Shown here: positions 44,601 to 53,933 of the stretch, in pieces | Numbering within the stretch: position 1 is the stretch's first letter | How the letters are laid out: each line of letters opens with the position of its first letter | Origin: Pararhizobium qamdonense | Lineage (GTDB): Bacteria > Pseudomonadota > Alphaproteobacteria > Rhizobiales > Rhizobiaceae | NCBI RefSeq assembly: GCF_029277445.1 | Contig: NZ_CP119566.1 | Location: 1,023,001 to 1,087,000, forward strand | DNA length: 64,000 nt | Reading direction: 5' to 3' | Made by a program: the position numbers and the translations under genes | The notes under the pieces: model-generated | Told to the model about the DNA's origin: nothing | The model's database searches: none | The model's input: the letters and a program-made list of their open reading frames with translations, nothing else

Positions 44601-47257
44601 ACGGTGCCGCCTCGGACTGGCAAAAGCTTGAGGAAATCGAGGAGTGGGTTAGGGCAAACCCCGACCTGCGCGTTCTGGCGTCCGGGATCGAGCGGCCAGG
44701 CGAGCTGGCCGCGTGCGCCGCGGGAACCATGCGTTCGGCGGAGCGGTTTCTAGGCGACATCGGCGAACTTTTCACGTTCCTAAAAGCAGACCCGGAGATC
44801 GTTACTGGGGTCTCCGACCTCAGCCGAGCCTCGCTGGCCGGGCTATCGGGTAGGCTCTCCCTATGGATCGAAAACGAGGAGCAGCTCTCGAAATACGCGG
44901 CCTACAACGGACGCGCGGCGGACGCGGCGAACGCGGGCGTCGGCGATATCGTCGAGCGGCTGCGTGACGGCCGGGTCGAAACAAGCAACGTCATCGCCTA
45001 TTTCGAGATGGCGTTTTACGAAGCCGTGCTTCGCGCCCAACATGCGGCAGAGCCTGATCTCGCCCGGTTCGACGGGGAATTCCACGGCCGTCTGGTCGGG
45101 GAGTTCGCCGACCTCGACAGGAGCCGCATGCGACTTTCCCAGCTTGAGGTCGTAAGGGCGCACCACCGCCGCATTCCCGCCGTCAGCGGGATCGGTCCCG
45201 TCGGCGTGCTGCGCGGGGAAATGGCCCGCCGGCGCAACCACATGCCGATCCGCAGTCTGATGCATAGGGCTTCGGCCGCCATCCAGGCGATCAAACCCGT
45301 ATTCATGATGAGCCCGCTCTCGATCGCGCAATTCCTACCGCCCGGCGTTATCGAATTCGATCTGCTGGTTATGGACGAAGCGTCGCAAATCCAGCCAGTC
45401 GATGCACTAGGCGCGGTGGCACGCGCAAAACAGGTTGTGGTCGTTGGTGACGAACGGCAGTTGCCGCCGACCCGGTTCTTTTCCAAAATGACGTCCAGCG
45501 GTTCCGAGGACGACGAGGAGCAGGACGGCGCAAAGGTGTCCGACATCGAGAGCATCCTCGGGCTTTTCTCAGCGCGCGGCCTTCCGGAGCGCATGCTACG
45601 CTGGCACTACAGAAGCCGTCACCAATCCCTTATCGCGGTATCGAACAGCCAGTTCTACGACAGCAAATTGTTCATCGTTCCCAGTCCGTATACCAAAGAA
45701 GCCGGAATGGGTCTGCGCTTCCACCATGTGCCAAGCGGCGTGTTCGAAGACAGCGTCAACAAGGTGGAGGCGAAGGTCGTCGCGGAGGCTATCATTCGAC
45801 ATGCTATTGAGACACCCGCACTTTCGCTGGGCGTCGCGGCGTTTTCCATGAAACAGCGCAGGGAGGTACAGGACCAGCTGGAATTGCTCCGGCGCTTGAA
45901 CCCGCATACCGAGGAGTTTTTCCACTCGCATCCAAACGAGCCGTTCTTCGTTAAGAACCTTGAAAACGTGCAGGGTGACGAGCGCGACGTCATACTGATC
46001 TCAGTCGCCTACGCGAAGAACGCCCAAGGCTATATGGGGATGCGTTTCGGCCCGCTCGGAGCGGAAGGCGGCGAGCGTCGCCTCAACGTCCTCATCAGTC
46101 GCGCCAAACGACGTTGCGAAGTCTATGCCTCGATCACCGACGAAGACATCGATTTGGAGCGCGGCAAGGGTAAAGGCATTTTCGCGTTCAAACTCTTCTT
46201 GCACTTCGCACGCACCGGACGGCTGGCGATGGCTGCCAGAGCGGACCGTTCGATGGACAGTGTATTCGAAGAACAGGTGATGGCCGCTTTGCAGGAGAGA
46301 GGTTACCAAGTCCATCCACAGGTAGGTATCGCGGGGTTCTTCATCGATCTTGCGATCGCCGACGACAAGGTGCCTGGCCGTTATCTGCTCGGCATCGAGT
46401 GCGATGGCGCCTCTTACCACGACGCGCGTTCAGCCCGAGACCGAGACCGTCTCCGTCAGGCTGTACTCGAAGACCACGGCTGGAACATCTACCGCATCTG
46501 GAGCTCCGACTGGTTCCAGAGGCCGAGAGCCGAACTGGAGCGGGTTGTGAGCGCGATCGAGAAGGCCAAGGCTGACGCTATCGCGGGCGGCGAGGCGGGA
46601 AATCGGGCAAAACGCGCGGTTCCCGTTGAGGTGATTACGATTGAACGCGCAACTGCCACTGAGATCGGTCTTCAGCAAGTTGGTGACGAGGATAATCTCA
46701 GCGGGTTCTACGAAGAGGCAATCCTAAGCCCAGATACCTCTGTCGAGCTTCATGAGGCGCCACTTAGAATACTCGTGGAACTGGTGAAGCAGACAGTCGA
46801 AATCGAAGGGCCGATCCATTTGGACGAAATCGTCACACGGATCAGAACGGCATGGGGCCTACAGCGTGCCGGGAGCCGCATTGATAGTCACGTAGGCAAT
46901 GCGATACGGATGGCCGTCAGTTCAGGGGAAATCCTGCGGTCGGGCGATTTTCTTCTCTGGCCAGGCGCGAACGCGATTTTGCGGGATAGAAGCCTGGCTT
47001 CATCACCGAGTCTGAGACGCCTTGAACTGCTGCCGCCCGTGGAGATCGACTTGGGCCTGCAAAACCTGATCGTCGAGAGCCTTGGGGCGACCGAAGAAGA
47101 AGCGATCAACGCGGTCGCTCGGGGGCTTGGTTTCAAAGCAACCAGTAGCCAGCTCAGGGAGTTAATCCGTGGCCGGATCGCAGCGCTCAGAGCAAACGGC
47201 GACCTCGTGGATCGCGAAGGCATGTTAATGGTGGCAGATAGGACCGCTGCGCAATGA
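41696..47257 (+). CDS. DUF4011 - SF1 helicase - Vsr/MTES_1575-like nuclease - DUF3320 protein
   Basis: A very large protein of 1853 aa. The N-terminus (about 25-310) is DUF4011-like (ARTELLDFSARNRLLNV, PLLLVPVQLERGS). A superfamily 1 helicase follows, split by a long insert: Walker A GPPGTGKS near 344-351, Walker B/DEAS VMDEASQI near 1225, then WHYRSRH and the VQGDERDVILIS motif. A PD-(D/E)xK-like nuclease of the Vsr/MTES_1575 type (EEQVMAALQERGYQVHPQVGIAGFFIDL, then GIECDGASYH) spans about 1525-1625. DUF3320 (LVELVKQTVEIEGPIHLDEIVTRI) is near the C-terminus. Architectures of this kind are catalogued as single-gene anti-phage systems; I recall the name Hhe but could not check. All key motifs look intact. 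Confidence 0.9.
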   Translation: MSFSAEEDQTVGKSIFESALSVDAKIEAARTELLDFSARNRLLNVPRFSKSAKTVDVIDEKSSEVFRILVSEGKAMTFLAGAKGRDAKEGDNQEDLIELALPDDDDRDDAGRLLRHGDTRLQTKMTPNALQKRLLDLYFDARTLEEEQGVNILYLGLGTLKWSDPKDAENIRYAPLLLVPVQLERGSAAERFKLRARQEDYASNLSLEGFLDRVHQISMPLFEPSDQFSIDDYAEQVKAAVSIKPDWSVQPDDIVLGFFSFAKFLMYRDLDPSLWPPNAKFTDRSLIASLVSNGFSGGDELLSEDDGIDAHIAPEEMTHIVDADSSQTVAIHEVRKGRNLVIQGPPGTGKSQTIANIIAAAVADGRTVLFVAEKMAALEVVKRRLDQAGVGDACLELHSNKANKRALLAELQHTWDLGAPKGESPETVDRGLTETRDALNAHARRLHANHVPHGLSPYQVIGHLARLRRFGMPPSDIDLPHAVQWTSGERARVVALLSELRQRIDDIGEPARHPWYGVGLTGITPLDLDRLKTRLGVLRSSANDLVGDMHVIADAIQVQVADTAADFAAHAALAARLATRPEGADATALGDAIWSGNEDDVTRAVRDGKLFSDVSGKVNSQLSAAAWTIDPTALMTSFRRLPPHFPQIAFTGIHQLLTVLPRFLAAANALRTALGINASPTLGSIGRLVTIGERVADAPEASPDAFVAAIWERGLEQANDLAEAVAAYRDIRFQLEGKLADQAWDMDLVATRTAIAVHGEKLFKFASGDWRKAKAIVRTIMPETTPAETVRLLDLLHKGKLARATIKDGDSLGRAAFSADWRGEKSDPKPLESLVIWMRSLRGVGAEARTIASRLTDKTAVAARCEQTRGLLEETRKLLLSIWADLDDRATALFSNANDPDDVTLTQAAAVFKELAQADASFAPLTREPLLDAGARVTALQLLATGQASIASVEVSDPVGRAAFGSAWHGAASDWQKLEEIEEWVRANPDLRVLASGIERPGELAACAAGTMRSAERFLGDIGELFTFLKADPEIVTGVSDLSRASLAGLSGRLSLWIENEEQLSKYAAYNGRAADAANAGVGDIVERLRDGRVETSNVIAYFEMAFYEAVLRAQHAAEPDLARFDGEFHGRLVGEFADLDRSRMRLSQLEVVRAHHRRIPAVSGIGPVGVLRGEMARRRNHMPIRSLMHRASAAIQAIKPVFMMSPLSIAQFLPPGVIEFDLLVMDEASQIQPVDALGAVARAKQVVVVGDERQLPPTRFFSKMTSSGSEDDEEQDGAKVSDIESILGLFSARGLPERMLRWHYRSRHQSLIAVSNSQFYDSKLFIVPSPYTKEAGMGLRFHHVPSGVFEDSVNKVEAKVVAEAIIRHAIETPALSLGVAAFSMKQRREVQDQLELLRRLNPHTEEFFHSHPNEPFFVKNLENVQGDERDVILISVAYAKNAQGYMGMRFGPLGAEGGERRLNVLISRAKRRCEVYASITDEDIDLERGKGKGIFAFKLFLHFARTGRLAMAARADRSMDSVFEEQVMAALQERGYQVHPQVGIAGFFIDLAIADDKVPGRYLLGIECDGASYHDARSARDRDRLRQAVLEDHGWNIYRIWSSDWFQRPRAELERVVSAIEKAKADAIAGGEAGNRAKRAVPVEVITIERATATEIGLQQVGDEDNLSGFYEEAILSPDTSVELHEAPLRILVELVKQTVEIEGPIHLDEIVTRIRTAWGLQRAGSRIDSHVGNAIRMAVSSGEILRSGDFLLWPGANAILRDRSLASSPSLRRLELLPPVEIDLGLQNLIVESLGATEEEAINAVARGLGFKATSSQLRELIRGRIAALRANGDLVDREGMLMVADRTAAQ

Positions 47258-47910
47258 TTGTTAGCCCGGTGTGCTGCTGCTGCTTTGGCTACAGCTTGGT
47301 TGCGCTAGGCATGGCGTTGGCGTCTCGGCAGGAACTCTCGCCGCCAACCTCCCGTTCCGGCAGCTTCAGTTATTCGGAGCGCATCGGTGGCGCCGCCATC
47401 GCCGACGATCCCGGCGAAGTTGCCGATCACGAGATTGGCCTTCGGATCAGAACGACGATCCTCGCGGCTGGGGCTTACTATCGCATATACGATCAATTAT
47501 TGGGTGGTGAGACTGTCTTTGGAGATACCCGCCAATTTACAATCGAGCCCACCGTGGGCCTGCGTTGGACCAAGCTGCAGGCCAAGGCAGACGCGGGCTT
47601 CATCGGCTTGGACAAGTCTGCCGACTGGCTCGATCCGTTTATCGGTGTCCGTTTGAGCACGGACCTGACCGACAGATGGAACTTGTCCGGAGAGGCCGAC
47701 ATCGGCGGCTTCGATACCGGCTCCAAACTGGCGATCAATGCTCAGGCTTACCTCGGGTACCGCACAGAAATGTTCAATCACCCGACGATGCTTCGGGTCG
47801 GCTATCGATATCTATCGCAGGATTTTGAGACTGGTGACTTCTCTGGCAACCGGTTCAAATGGGATGTCACCCAGCAACGTCCCGTTATCGGGTTGTCCAT
47901 GCGTTTCTGA
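47254..47910 (+). CDS. Putative outer-membrane beta-barrel protein, possibly 5'-truncated
   Basis: The 218-aa frame overlaps the helicase stop by 4 bases. From about residue 55 on it shows alternating beta-strand patterns (GLRIRTTILAAGAYYRIYD, TVGLRWTKLQAKADAGFIG, NAQAYLGYRT, LRVGYRYLSQDF) and ends with VIGLSMRF, the C-terminal aromatic typical of outer-membrane barrels. The N-terminus (PVCCCCFGYSLVALGMALA) might be an odd signal peptide or read-through of a truncated gene. The unrelated neighbour suggests the right end of an insertion rather than a functional operon. Confidence 0.55.
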   Translation: MIVSPVCCCCFGYSLVALGMALASRQELSPPTSRSGSFSYSERIGGAAIADDPGEVADHEIGLRIRTTILAAGAYYRIYDQLLGGETVFGDTRQFTIEPTVGLRWTKLQAKADAGFIGLDKSADWLDPFIGVRLSTDLTDRWNLSGEADIGGFDTGSKLAINAQAYLGYRTEMFNHPTMLRVGYRYLSQDFETGDFSGNRFKWDVTQQRPVIGLSMRF

Positions 47911-48025
47911 TTGGCTCGCGTTGGGCGCCGACGTTACAAAATTCATCAAGGCTACTAAAGCAGAGTTGCGACATCCAAAACGCCACGCTATGCGTCCTGG
48001 CTATGTGCACTAGCCTTGGAGAAAC

Positions 48026-48241
48026 GTGATTATCAAGATAATGATATTATTGCACAGCGCCACTGGCGTTGAGTGGCAGTCGCCCCCGAAAGGCACAAGC
48101 CTGAAGACTCTGAGCGAAGCTGAAGAACAAGGTTTCATCGCTGTCCGAGGGGAGTTTCAGAAACGACAATTCCGGCTAACAGAGCTAGGCCTGAATCACG
48201 TGGAGCAGGACAAGCGGCGGTTGGAAGCTCGAAGGAACTGA
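48026..48241 (+). CDS. Small hypothetical protein, possible winged-helix fragment
   Basis: The 71-aa frame starts with GTG after CTTGGAG. The C-terminal part (LKTLSEAEEQGFIAVRGEFQKRQFRLTELGLNHV) resembles the recognition and wing part of MarR/PadR-like domains. No clear full domain is present; it could be a remnant beside the insertion sequence. Confidence 0.4.
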   Translation: MIIKIMILLHSATGVEWQSPPKGTSLKTLSEAEEQGFIAVRGEFQKRQFRLTELGLNHVEQDKRRLEARRN

Positions 48242-48318
48242 CGCGAGCTGGTCATGCCGGGTGAGCGTGAAAATCAAGCGACGCACGCCTGATGCAGACA
48301 ATCTTCTGTGGCAGAAAG

Positions 48319-48349
48319 CGGAAATCATTTCCGCTTCGCGCCTTCATCT
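48319..48349. repeat. Dispersed palindromic repeat, copy 1
   Basis: GCGGAAAT (48319-48326 region) and ATTTCCGC form an 8-bp palindrome with a single central base, followed by TTCGCGCCTTCATCT. Related copies occur near 57052 and 61570. It lies between the small wHTH-like frame and the transposase gene. Confidence 0.6.
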
Positions 48350-48440
48350 CGGTCATAAAGGCCAGCGCCGCGCGTGCCCGAAAGCACATCATCTATACCG
48401 CCGATCACGCCCTCAGTGCGCCAACAGAGGTTCATGCGCC

Positions 48441-50120
48441 TTATCGGAATGCCGGGTCCTTACAATTATGCGACGCGGAGAACACCGCGGGCACCCGCTC
48501 CCTACCCCATATTTTTCTTCCAGCCTTCTTCGGGTTATCTCGGAAATGACCATTCCTATCGAGAAAGTAACGATCAATTGCCCGGATGGCATCATCGGTC
48601 GAACCGTAGTCGCTATTATGGATAATCGCCTTGGCCATTCCGCTGAATACCGACTCAATCACGTTAAGGAACTGAGCTGAGGCTGGGAGCGGAACAAGCT
48701 CAACTGTCGGGTAACGCCGCAAATCCGCATCGTGATTATGGGTCTCTATCGCTTCATTTAATTTCCTAGACACATGCCAGGAAGCGGCATCCCAAGACAT
48801 GAAAATGCGGGACCTATCTCGGTATTCTTCGATAAGAACCTGCATCATTTTGATCATTTCATCGGTGTTTTTTTTCGTACTGTAGAAGTGGGAGACTTGG
48901 TTCGTCGACAGCTCCAAGACGGCCGTGAGGATCAAGCAACCTCGTGACTTTTGCCACTGGGCGACTGCCGGAGACTCTCCTGGAGGGACTAAAACTCGAC
49001 CGGCTTTCGATTTAATGGAAAACGGACCAAACTCATCGATGGAGAAGAATGCCTCTTCCGGCCGCAGACTCCGCAACGTCTCCTGAACCTTAGCCAGCTT
49101 GGCGGAAAATTCCGGATCGTTAGATGTCAGAACAATTTTAGCCTTTCGCCACTTGTAGCCAGCAGCTTTGGTAATCTCCCGCACTACCGCCGGACAAGCG
49201 GGATTTCCGTAAGACTTTAAGGCTGACGTCAGATCGTCCATCTTCCACGAAGTTCGATTGAAGCCGTGCTTCGATGGCGGTTCGTGAAGCAAGCTGAACA
49301 ATGCAGCCTTCAGTGTTTCATCTTCAGCCTTCCGCAGGCGGCGACGTCTATTGAGGAATAGAGCTTCGATGCCCTGCTGTTCATAGCGATTGTTGTAGGA
49401 TCGAAAGCTGTTTCTGCTTATGGCAAGATACTGGCAAACTACTCTTGCGCTAAGGCCTCTGGCTTTTGCCAGCACAGCGATGCCCTTGTTGCTATTGCGA
49501 CGTCCGCCTCCTCTGATGCGGCCGAGAATTTTTTCAACCTCCGATGCCGTCAAAGCGACGCCGAGGTTCTCTGATCGAACGTGGCCGTTCTGAACCATTC
49601 TGATCCAATTGACCGCTTCACTGTTTCTCTCGTCTACATTAATTCTGGTTTTCGCCGCAGATTTGTCTGCTGAGAACATCCGCTTCCAGGCAGCCAGCTT
49701 AGGCAGGCTCGTAATTCTGCGAAGAAATGCCGTTGCTTCTTTTCGGTTCAACGAAGTGATTTGGTCCAATGCCATGTCCCAGCAATTGTCATCGGATCGA
49801 ACAGCGCGAAAGGCTCGACAAACAGTGCTGTAGCTGCATTTTAGCGTTTGTTCTTTTTCAAGTCGCTGATGGATATCCTTTGCCGTGGCTCGCGTGCCAC
49901 AGGACATGAGGCCCGGCGTTAGTCGCAGATGTTCCACAACGCCCTTAAACTTCGAATTCGGCTGTTCAGGCCTTCTATAAGATCGCGGCAAGTCGCTCGA
50001 CAGAATCCGTTTGACAGTATTGCGAGAAATCCCCCGATCACGGGCCACCTTTCGGATGCTTTGCTTCCCGGTTCTGATCGACAATTGTATTTCAGCGCAT
50101 AACCTCGGGTTATCAAACAT
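48441..50120 (-). mobile_element. IS630-family transposase with extra N-terminal helix-turn-helix
   Basis: The protein has about 559 aa from the ATG at 50120, where AGGAG is well spaced; the frame is open to 50252. Residues 1-60 hold an IstA/resolvase-like HTH (IRTGKQSIRKVARDRGISRNTVKRIL). A second HTH region (AKARGLSARVVCQYLAISRNSFRSY) precedes the IS630 DDE core: FFSIDEFGPF, FMSWDAASWH and FLNVIESVFSGMAKAI. Classical IS630 transposases are about 340 aa, so this is a long variant. No frameshift is seen. I could not identify terminal inverted repeats or the TA target duplication. Confidence 0.85.
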
Positions 50121-50537
50121 CGACGCTTCTCCTGCAGCTTCGAAGTCAAACCATACCACGCAGTCACGCTCCCGAGGACTTTTAAAGCTGGTGGACCTTG
50201 CCGCGCAGGGAGCAGGATTGGCTTCTGAAACAGACGGTAGCACCTCAATCAACGTGACCAGGAGAGGCTGACGCCAATCTTGGCCGACAGCAGGCGCTCA
50301 GAAACTTCGTCCATACGGAATAACCCGATCGCCCTCACCGCGCTCAGGGGACACTGAGGCGAAGTGCCTCCAGCCTGGCCTGCCGATTTTAGTGGGTGTT
50401 GCTGCTGTATGAATATACATTGGGCCTTGACTTCAGCCAGAACTGGTGTGGACTGTTACGTAGTACTGCTGTGCCCTAACCCCCCGTCAGAAGGCACGCG
50501 TAGGTTTATTTTCCGAACTCAAGAGAGGACAGCATTC

Positions 50538-50666
50538 ATGGCACTTAAACCAGGACCGAAGCCGATAGCGAAATCGACAGGGAAGCCGGATCAGCGCCGC
50601 CGTGATAACAAAAGCACACCAGGGAATACACCGTCCCTCAAACCTAGCAAGTCCAAAGGCACATAA
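50538..50666 (+). CDS. Small basic hypothetical protein (42 aa)
   Basis: A 42-aa, lysine- and proline-rich peptide (MALKPGPKPIAKSTGKPDQ) starts 8 bases after GAGAGGA. It is very basic and lacks hydrophobic residues. Coding status is uncertain; the good ribosome site is the main support. Confidence 0.35.
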   Translation: MALKPGPKPIAKSTGKPDQRRRDNKSTPGNTPSLKPSKSKGT

Positions 50667-50904
50667 AAGAGGGGCTCTCGCTGATTTGCACTTCTACCCC
50701 GGCATTCGATTGAACGTGCGCGAAATACAGCGAGAACTGCGTGCCTGTCGGATGTTGGATGTCAGCTTTCTCAAATTCCCCGCCGATATCTGTCAGTCCT
50801 ATAAAACGGCTCATTGCGGACATGACGGTGTCCTTAGATCTCGCCTATAGTTGCACAAGCCTCTCACAGATCTCGAGTGTTTTTTCTCGAATTCATGTCG
50901 GCAT

Positions 50905-51795
50905 TTAAGGCATTGCGGCCTCCTCGATTAGCCAATTAATGAACGAGGTCACTTCAACAGTCTCCCGTCTTGTTTCCGCGCAGATGCAATAATAATTGTG
51001 AAGCGCAGGGACACTCAGTTGAAGCGGTTGAACAAGGCGCCCTTCATTGAGATCGCGTGCGGAAACGACCTCATCGCTGAGTGCCACGCCAAAGCCATCT
51101 CGGGCGGCCTGGAGCACGATGCCGAAGTCGTCAAAGTGCACGTCGGACTCACCGGCATAAGGAACGCCGGCTTCAGCCTGCCAACGCCGCCATTGCGAAC
51201 CGTCGTCCTCATGCAGCAGTCGATGATAGGCGAGATCGGAAGGGTGTCGGATGGCGTTTGCTCCACGCAATAGCTGGGGGCTGCAAACTGGCGTCATCCG
51301 GATTCCGTGAAGCAGGCGCCACCAGAAGCCCGGCCACGGTGGCATGCCATAAACAATCGCAACATCGGTCTTGCGCCAGTCCACGTCGTGGAACAGGCTG
51401 GAGGTGAGTACCTTCAACTGGAAATTGGGGCTCTCCTCCATGAAGGTAAAAAGTCGGGTGGCAAGCCAGGCAACGCCATGAACCTGCGGGATCGAAATGG
51501 TTAGCGCCTGCTTTTGTGCTCCGCCAAATTTGTGCGTGGAGAGCTGGCGCACCCCGGTGTGAATAGCGTCCATGGCACTTGCAACCGAGCGCTGGAGCTG
51601 GCTTCCGCTTGGGGTCAAAGCCAATTGCCTCCCGCGTTTCTGAAAAAGATCGACGCCAAGCGTCACTTGGAGAGCGCGGATTTGCTGGCTGACAGCACCA
51701 GGCGTCACATGAAGCTCTGCCGCAGCGGCACTGACATTGCCGAGCCGCGCGACGCTCTCAAAGACACGAAATGCATGAAGGGGTGGCAGCGACAT
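50905..51795 (-). CDS. LysR-family regulator, GcvA-like
   Basis: The 296-aa regulator starts at the ATG at 51795 (MSLPPLHAFRVFESVARLGNVSAAAAELHVTPGAVSQQIRAL), with GAGGAAG upstream; the frame is open to 51942. It shares with the next regulator the effector-domain stretch LLHEDDG-x2-W-x2-W, so the two are paralogues in tandem. Confidence 0.92.
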   Translation of the reverse strand: MSLPPLHAFRVFESVARLGNVSAAAAELHVTPGAVSQQIRALQVTLGVDLFQKRGRQLALTPSGSQLQRSVASAMDAIHTGVRQLSTHKFGGAQKQALTISIPQVHGVAWLATRLFTFMEESPNFQLKVLTSSLFHDVDWRKTDVAIVYGMPPWPGFWWRLLHGIRMTPVCSPQLLRGANAIRHPSDLAYHRLLHEDDGSQWRRWQAEAGVPYAGESDVHFDDFGIVLQAARDGFGVALSDEVVSARDLNEGRLVQPLQLSVPALHNYYCICAETRRETVEVTSFINWLIEEAAMP

Positions 51796-51832
51796 CGAAA
51801 TCTTCCTCAAGCGTTTTAACGGATCAAGCTTT

Positions 51833-52732
51833 CTAATCCCGGACTGGACGCAACTGCTCGACCACGCGATCCGCCAGCGTTCGCAGGACCGGGTCGTTCG
51901 CGCGGTCAACCGGGCAGACAATATAATATTCCCGTTCCGCATTGATCGTAGTGGAGAACGGCTGGATAAGCCGTCCTTCGCTCAGGAAGTTTCGCGTCAG
52001 CACATCCGACACTAGCGCCACGCCGCGGCCCTGAACGGCGGACGCAATCGCCTGGGCCACTGAATTCACCCGGACTCGAGTATTGCCCTCAAGTGTGATC
52101 CGGGCCGCAACAGACCATTTCGCCCATTCCCCACCGTCGTCTTCATGCAGCAGCGCGACGGAGCTCAGCTTTCCGTCGCGATTGCGCAGGTCGAGTCGGG
52201 GGAACAAGGTCGGCGAGCAAACGGCACAGAGCCGGACTTCGCTAAGCGAGCGCCAATATTTTCCGGCGAAAGGCGGGTTATCGTAGACGATCGCTAGGTC
52301 GTTGTTTTCCCAATCCACCTCTGCGGCGGTGATCGCCTCGTTGATGGTGAGGTCGGAAATGCCGTGCGCCTGAGCAAAATCAACGAGGATCGCTGTGAGC
52401 CATGCGATCCCGAGCGCAGTCGGTACGGAAACCGACAGCGAAGTGGGTTGGTCACCGGCGGTCAGTTTCCGCGATGCTCGCGTCGCCGTATCGAGCTGAC
52501 CGAGGGAAATGGCGACGGCCTGCGAAAAATCTCTGCCTGCCTGAGTGAGGGCGACATTCCGGCCCGACTTCTGTAACAGGGTAATGCCCGTCACATCGCT
52601 CAGCTTCTTGAGCTGCAACGAAATCGCGCTCGGGCTGAGGTTGAGTTCCTCCGCGGCAAGCCGCACTCCGCCGAGGCGCGCGGTCGCTTCGAATGCCGGA
52701 AGATATTGAAGGTAGGGCGGCAGGCGGCTCAT
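51833..52732 (-). CDS. LysR-family regulator, GcvA-like
   Basis: The 299-aa protein starts at the ATG at 52732 (MSRLPPYLQYLPAFEATARLGGVRLAAEELNLSPSAISLQLKKL); a TTG four codons earlier is possible. It is divergent from the cysteine hydrolase operon at 52842 and so its probable regulator. It lies 37 bases upstream of its paralogue and is probably co-transcribed with it. Confidence 0.92.
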   Translation of the reverse strand: MSRLPPYLQYLPAFEATARLGGVRLAAEELNLSPSAISLQLKKLSDVTGITLLQKSGRNVALTQAGRDFSQAVAISLGQLDTATRASRKLTAGDQPTSLSVSVPTALGIAWLTAILVDFAQAHGISDLTINEAITAAEVDWENNDLAIVYDNPPFAGKYWRSLSEVRLCAVCSPTLFPRLDLRNRDGKLSSVALLHEDDGGEWAKWSVAARITLEGNTRVRVNSVAQAIASAVQGRGVALVSDVLTRNFLSEGRLIQPFSTTINAEREYYIVCPVDRANDPVLRTLADRVVEQLRPVRD

Positions 52733-52841
52733 CTGGATATCCAACTAATCGTTTAGCTTTATAGAACGATATTGGTGATTTTAAATTGATTTTTTCAAAC
52801 TGTTAAGAGTGTTATCCCATCGACAAAGAGGAGCCCATTTC

Positions 52842-53516
52842 ATGATCTCGGCAACACCATTCGACTACCCCTATGATGGCAATCTCGATGCGCGCAAGAC
52901 GGCACTTGTTATCATCGATCTCCAAGAAGACTTCCTCTCCACTACGGGTTATTTCGCCCTGCAGGGTTACGATCCCGCGCCCCTTCGTGCGATCCTCCCC
53001 GCGGTGAACCAGCTCATTGCCGTCTGCCGCGAGGCCGGCATCCACATCATCCACACGCGGCAGGGCTATCGCGCAGACCTTGCCGACATGACCCCTTATG
53101 AAAAATGGCGCCGGCAGCGGTCTGGCCTTGAGGGCACCACAGCTCTCCTGCGCTCCAGCCCCGGTTTCCAGATCGTCCCCGAACTCGACGTCCGCCCCCA
53201 GGACATCATTATCGACAAGACCTGCAACAGCGCCTTCACCTACACCGATTTCGAGCATGTTTTGCGTGCGCAAGGCATCACCCACCTCTTGTTCACCGGC
53301 TGCACCACGGATGTCTGCGTTCACACGACGCTGCGCGAAGCCTGCGACCGGAATTTCCAGTGCCTGACGATCTCCGACGCCTGCGCCAGCGGCGACCAAT
53401 ATGCCCACAAGGCCGCCCTCCACATGGTCACCGTCGAGAACGGCATTTTTGGCGCGCTGACCGATACCGCGGCGGTTCTCGAAGGCCTGAAAAATCTCGG
53501 AAAATCCACGAAATGA
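52842..53516 (+). CDS. Cysteine hydrolase (isochorismatase-like amidohydrolase)
   Basis: The 224-aa protein has the isochorismatase-like fold with catalytic Asp in VIIDLQEDFLS, Lys in DKTCNSAF and nucleophile Cys in LLFTGCTTDVCVHTTLREA. The closest relatives by pattern are biuret and ureidoacrylate amidohydrolases (BiuH/RutB). It begins an operon with a GYD protein, a polar amino-acid-type importer and an MBL hydrolase, suggesting use of an imported amide as nitrogen source. Confidence 0.9.
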   Translation: MISATPFDYPYDGNLDARKTALVIIDLQEDFLSTTGYFALQGYDPAPLRAILPAVNQLIAVCREAGIHIIHTRQGYRADLADMTPYEKWRRQRSGLEGTTALLRSSPGFQIVPELDVRPQDIIIDKTCNSAFTYTDFEHVLRAQGITHLLFTGCTTDVCVHTTLREACDRNFQCLTISDACASGDQYAHKAALHMVTVENGIFGALTDTAAVLEGLKNLGKSTK

Positions 53517-53821
53517 GCGAGACCCAAAAATACGTTTCCTTGATGCGCCTCACGCAGAAGGGGCTCACTGAACTGACCGACAGCGCCAAGCGCCGCAAGG
53601 TCAGCGAGGATCGCGTGGCCGCTCTAGGGGGGAAATCGATCGCCTTCTACGCCCTGCTCGGGACCTATGATTTCATGCAGGTTTTCGAGATGCCGAGCAA
53701 TGAAGCGATGATGCAATATGTGCTCACGGCGCGCCGGGATGGCCATGTGGAACCGCTCATCCTTCCGGCCTTTGATACTGAGGCATATGGCCAGATCCTC
53801 GACGCGATGGATAGTCGATAG
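53513..53821 (+). CDS. GYD-domain protein
   Basis: The 102-aa protein is coupled to the hydrolase by an ATGA overlap. It shows the family pattern KYVSLMRLTQKGLTEL, ALGGKSIAFYALLGTYDFMQVFEMP, a small ferredoxin-like alpha/beta domain of unknown activity (GYD here is GTYD). Members are often found with amidohydrolases and importers. Confidence 0.88.
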   Translation: MSETQKYVSLMRLTQKGLTELTDSAKRRKVSEDRVAALGGKSIAFYALLGTYDFMQVFEMPSNEAMMQYVLTARRDGHVEPLILPAFDTEAYGQILDAMDSR

Positions 53822-53933
53822 TTTAGTTTTCCTGCGTTTTTGCTGCGAAAACATTTAGCTTGTCTGCAATACGCCTTCGTATACGACTTTAAAAATCGTC
53901 AATTCAAGAAGCCAAAAATAAGGGAACACGACA

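Noticed and set aside
48242..50537. Terminal inverted repeats of the IS630-like element
   Set aside because: I compared both flanks by eye and found no convincing pair of ends, so element borders are not given.
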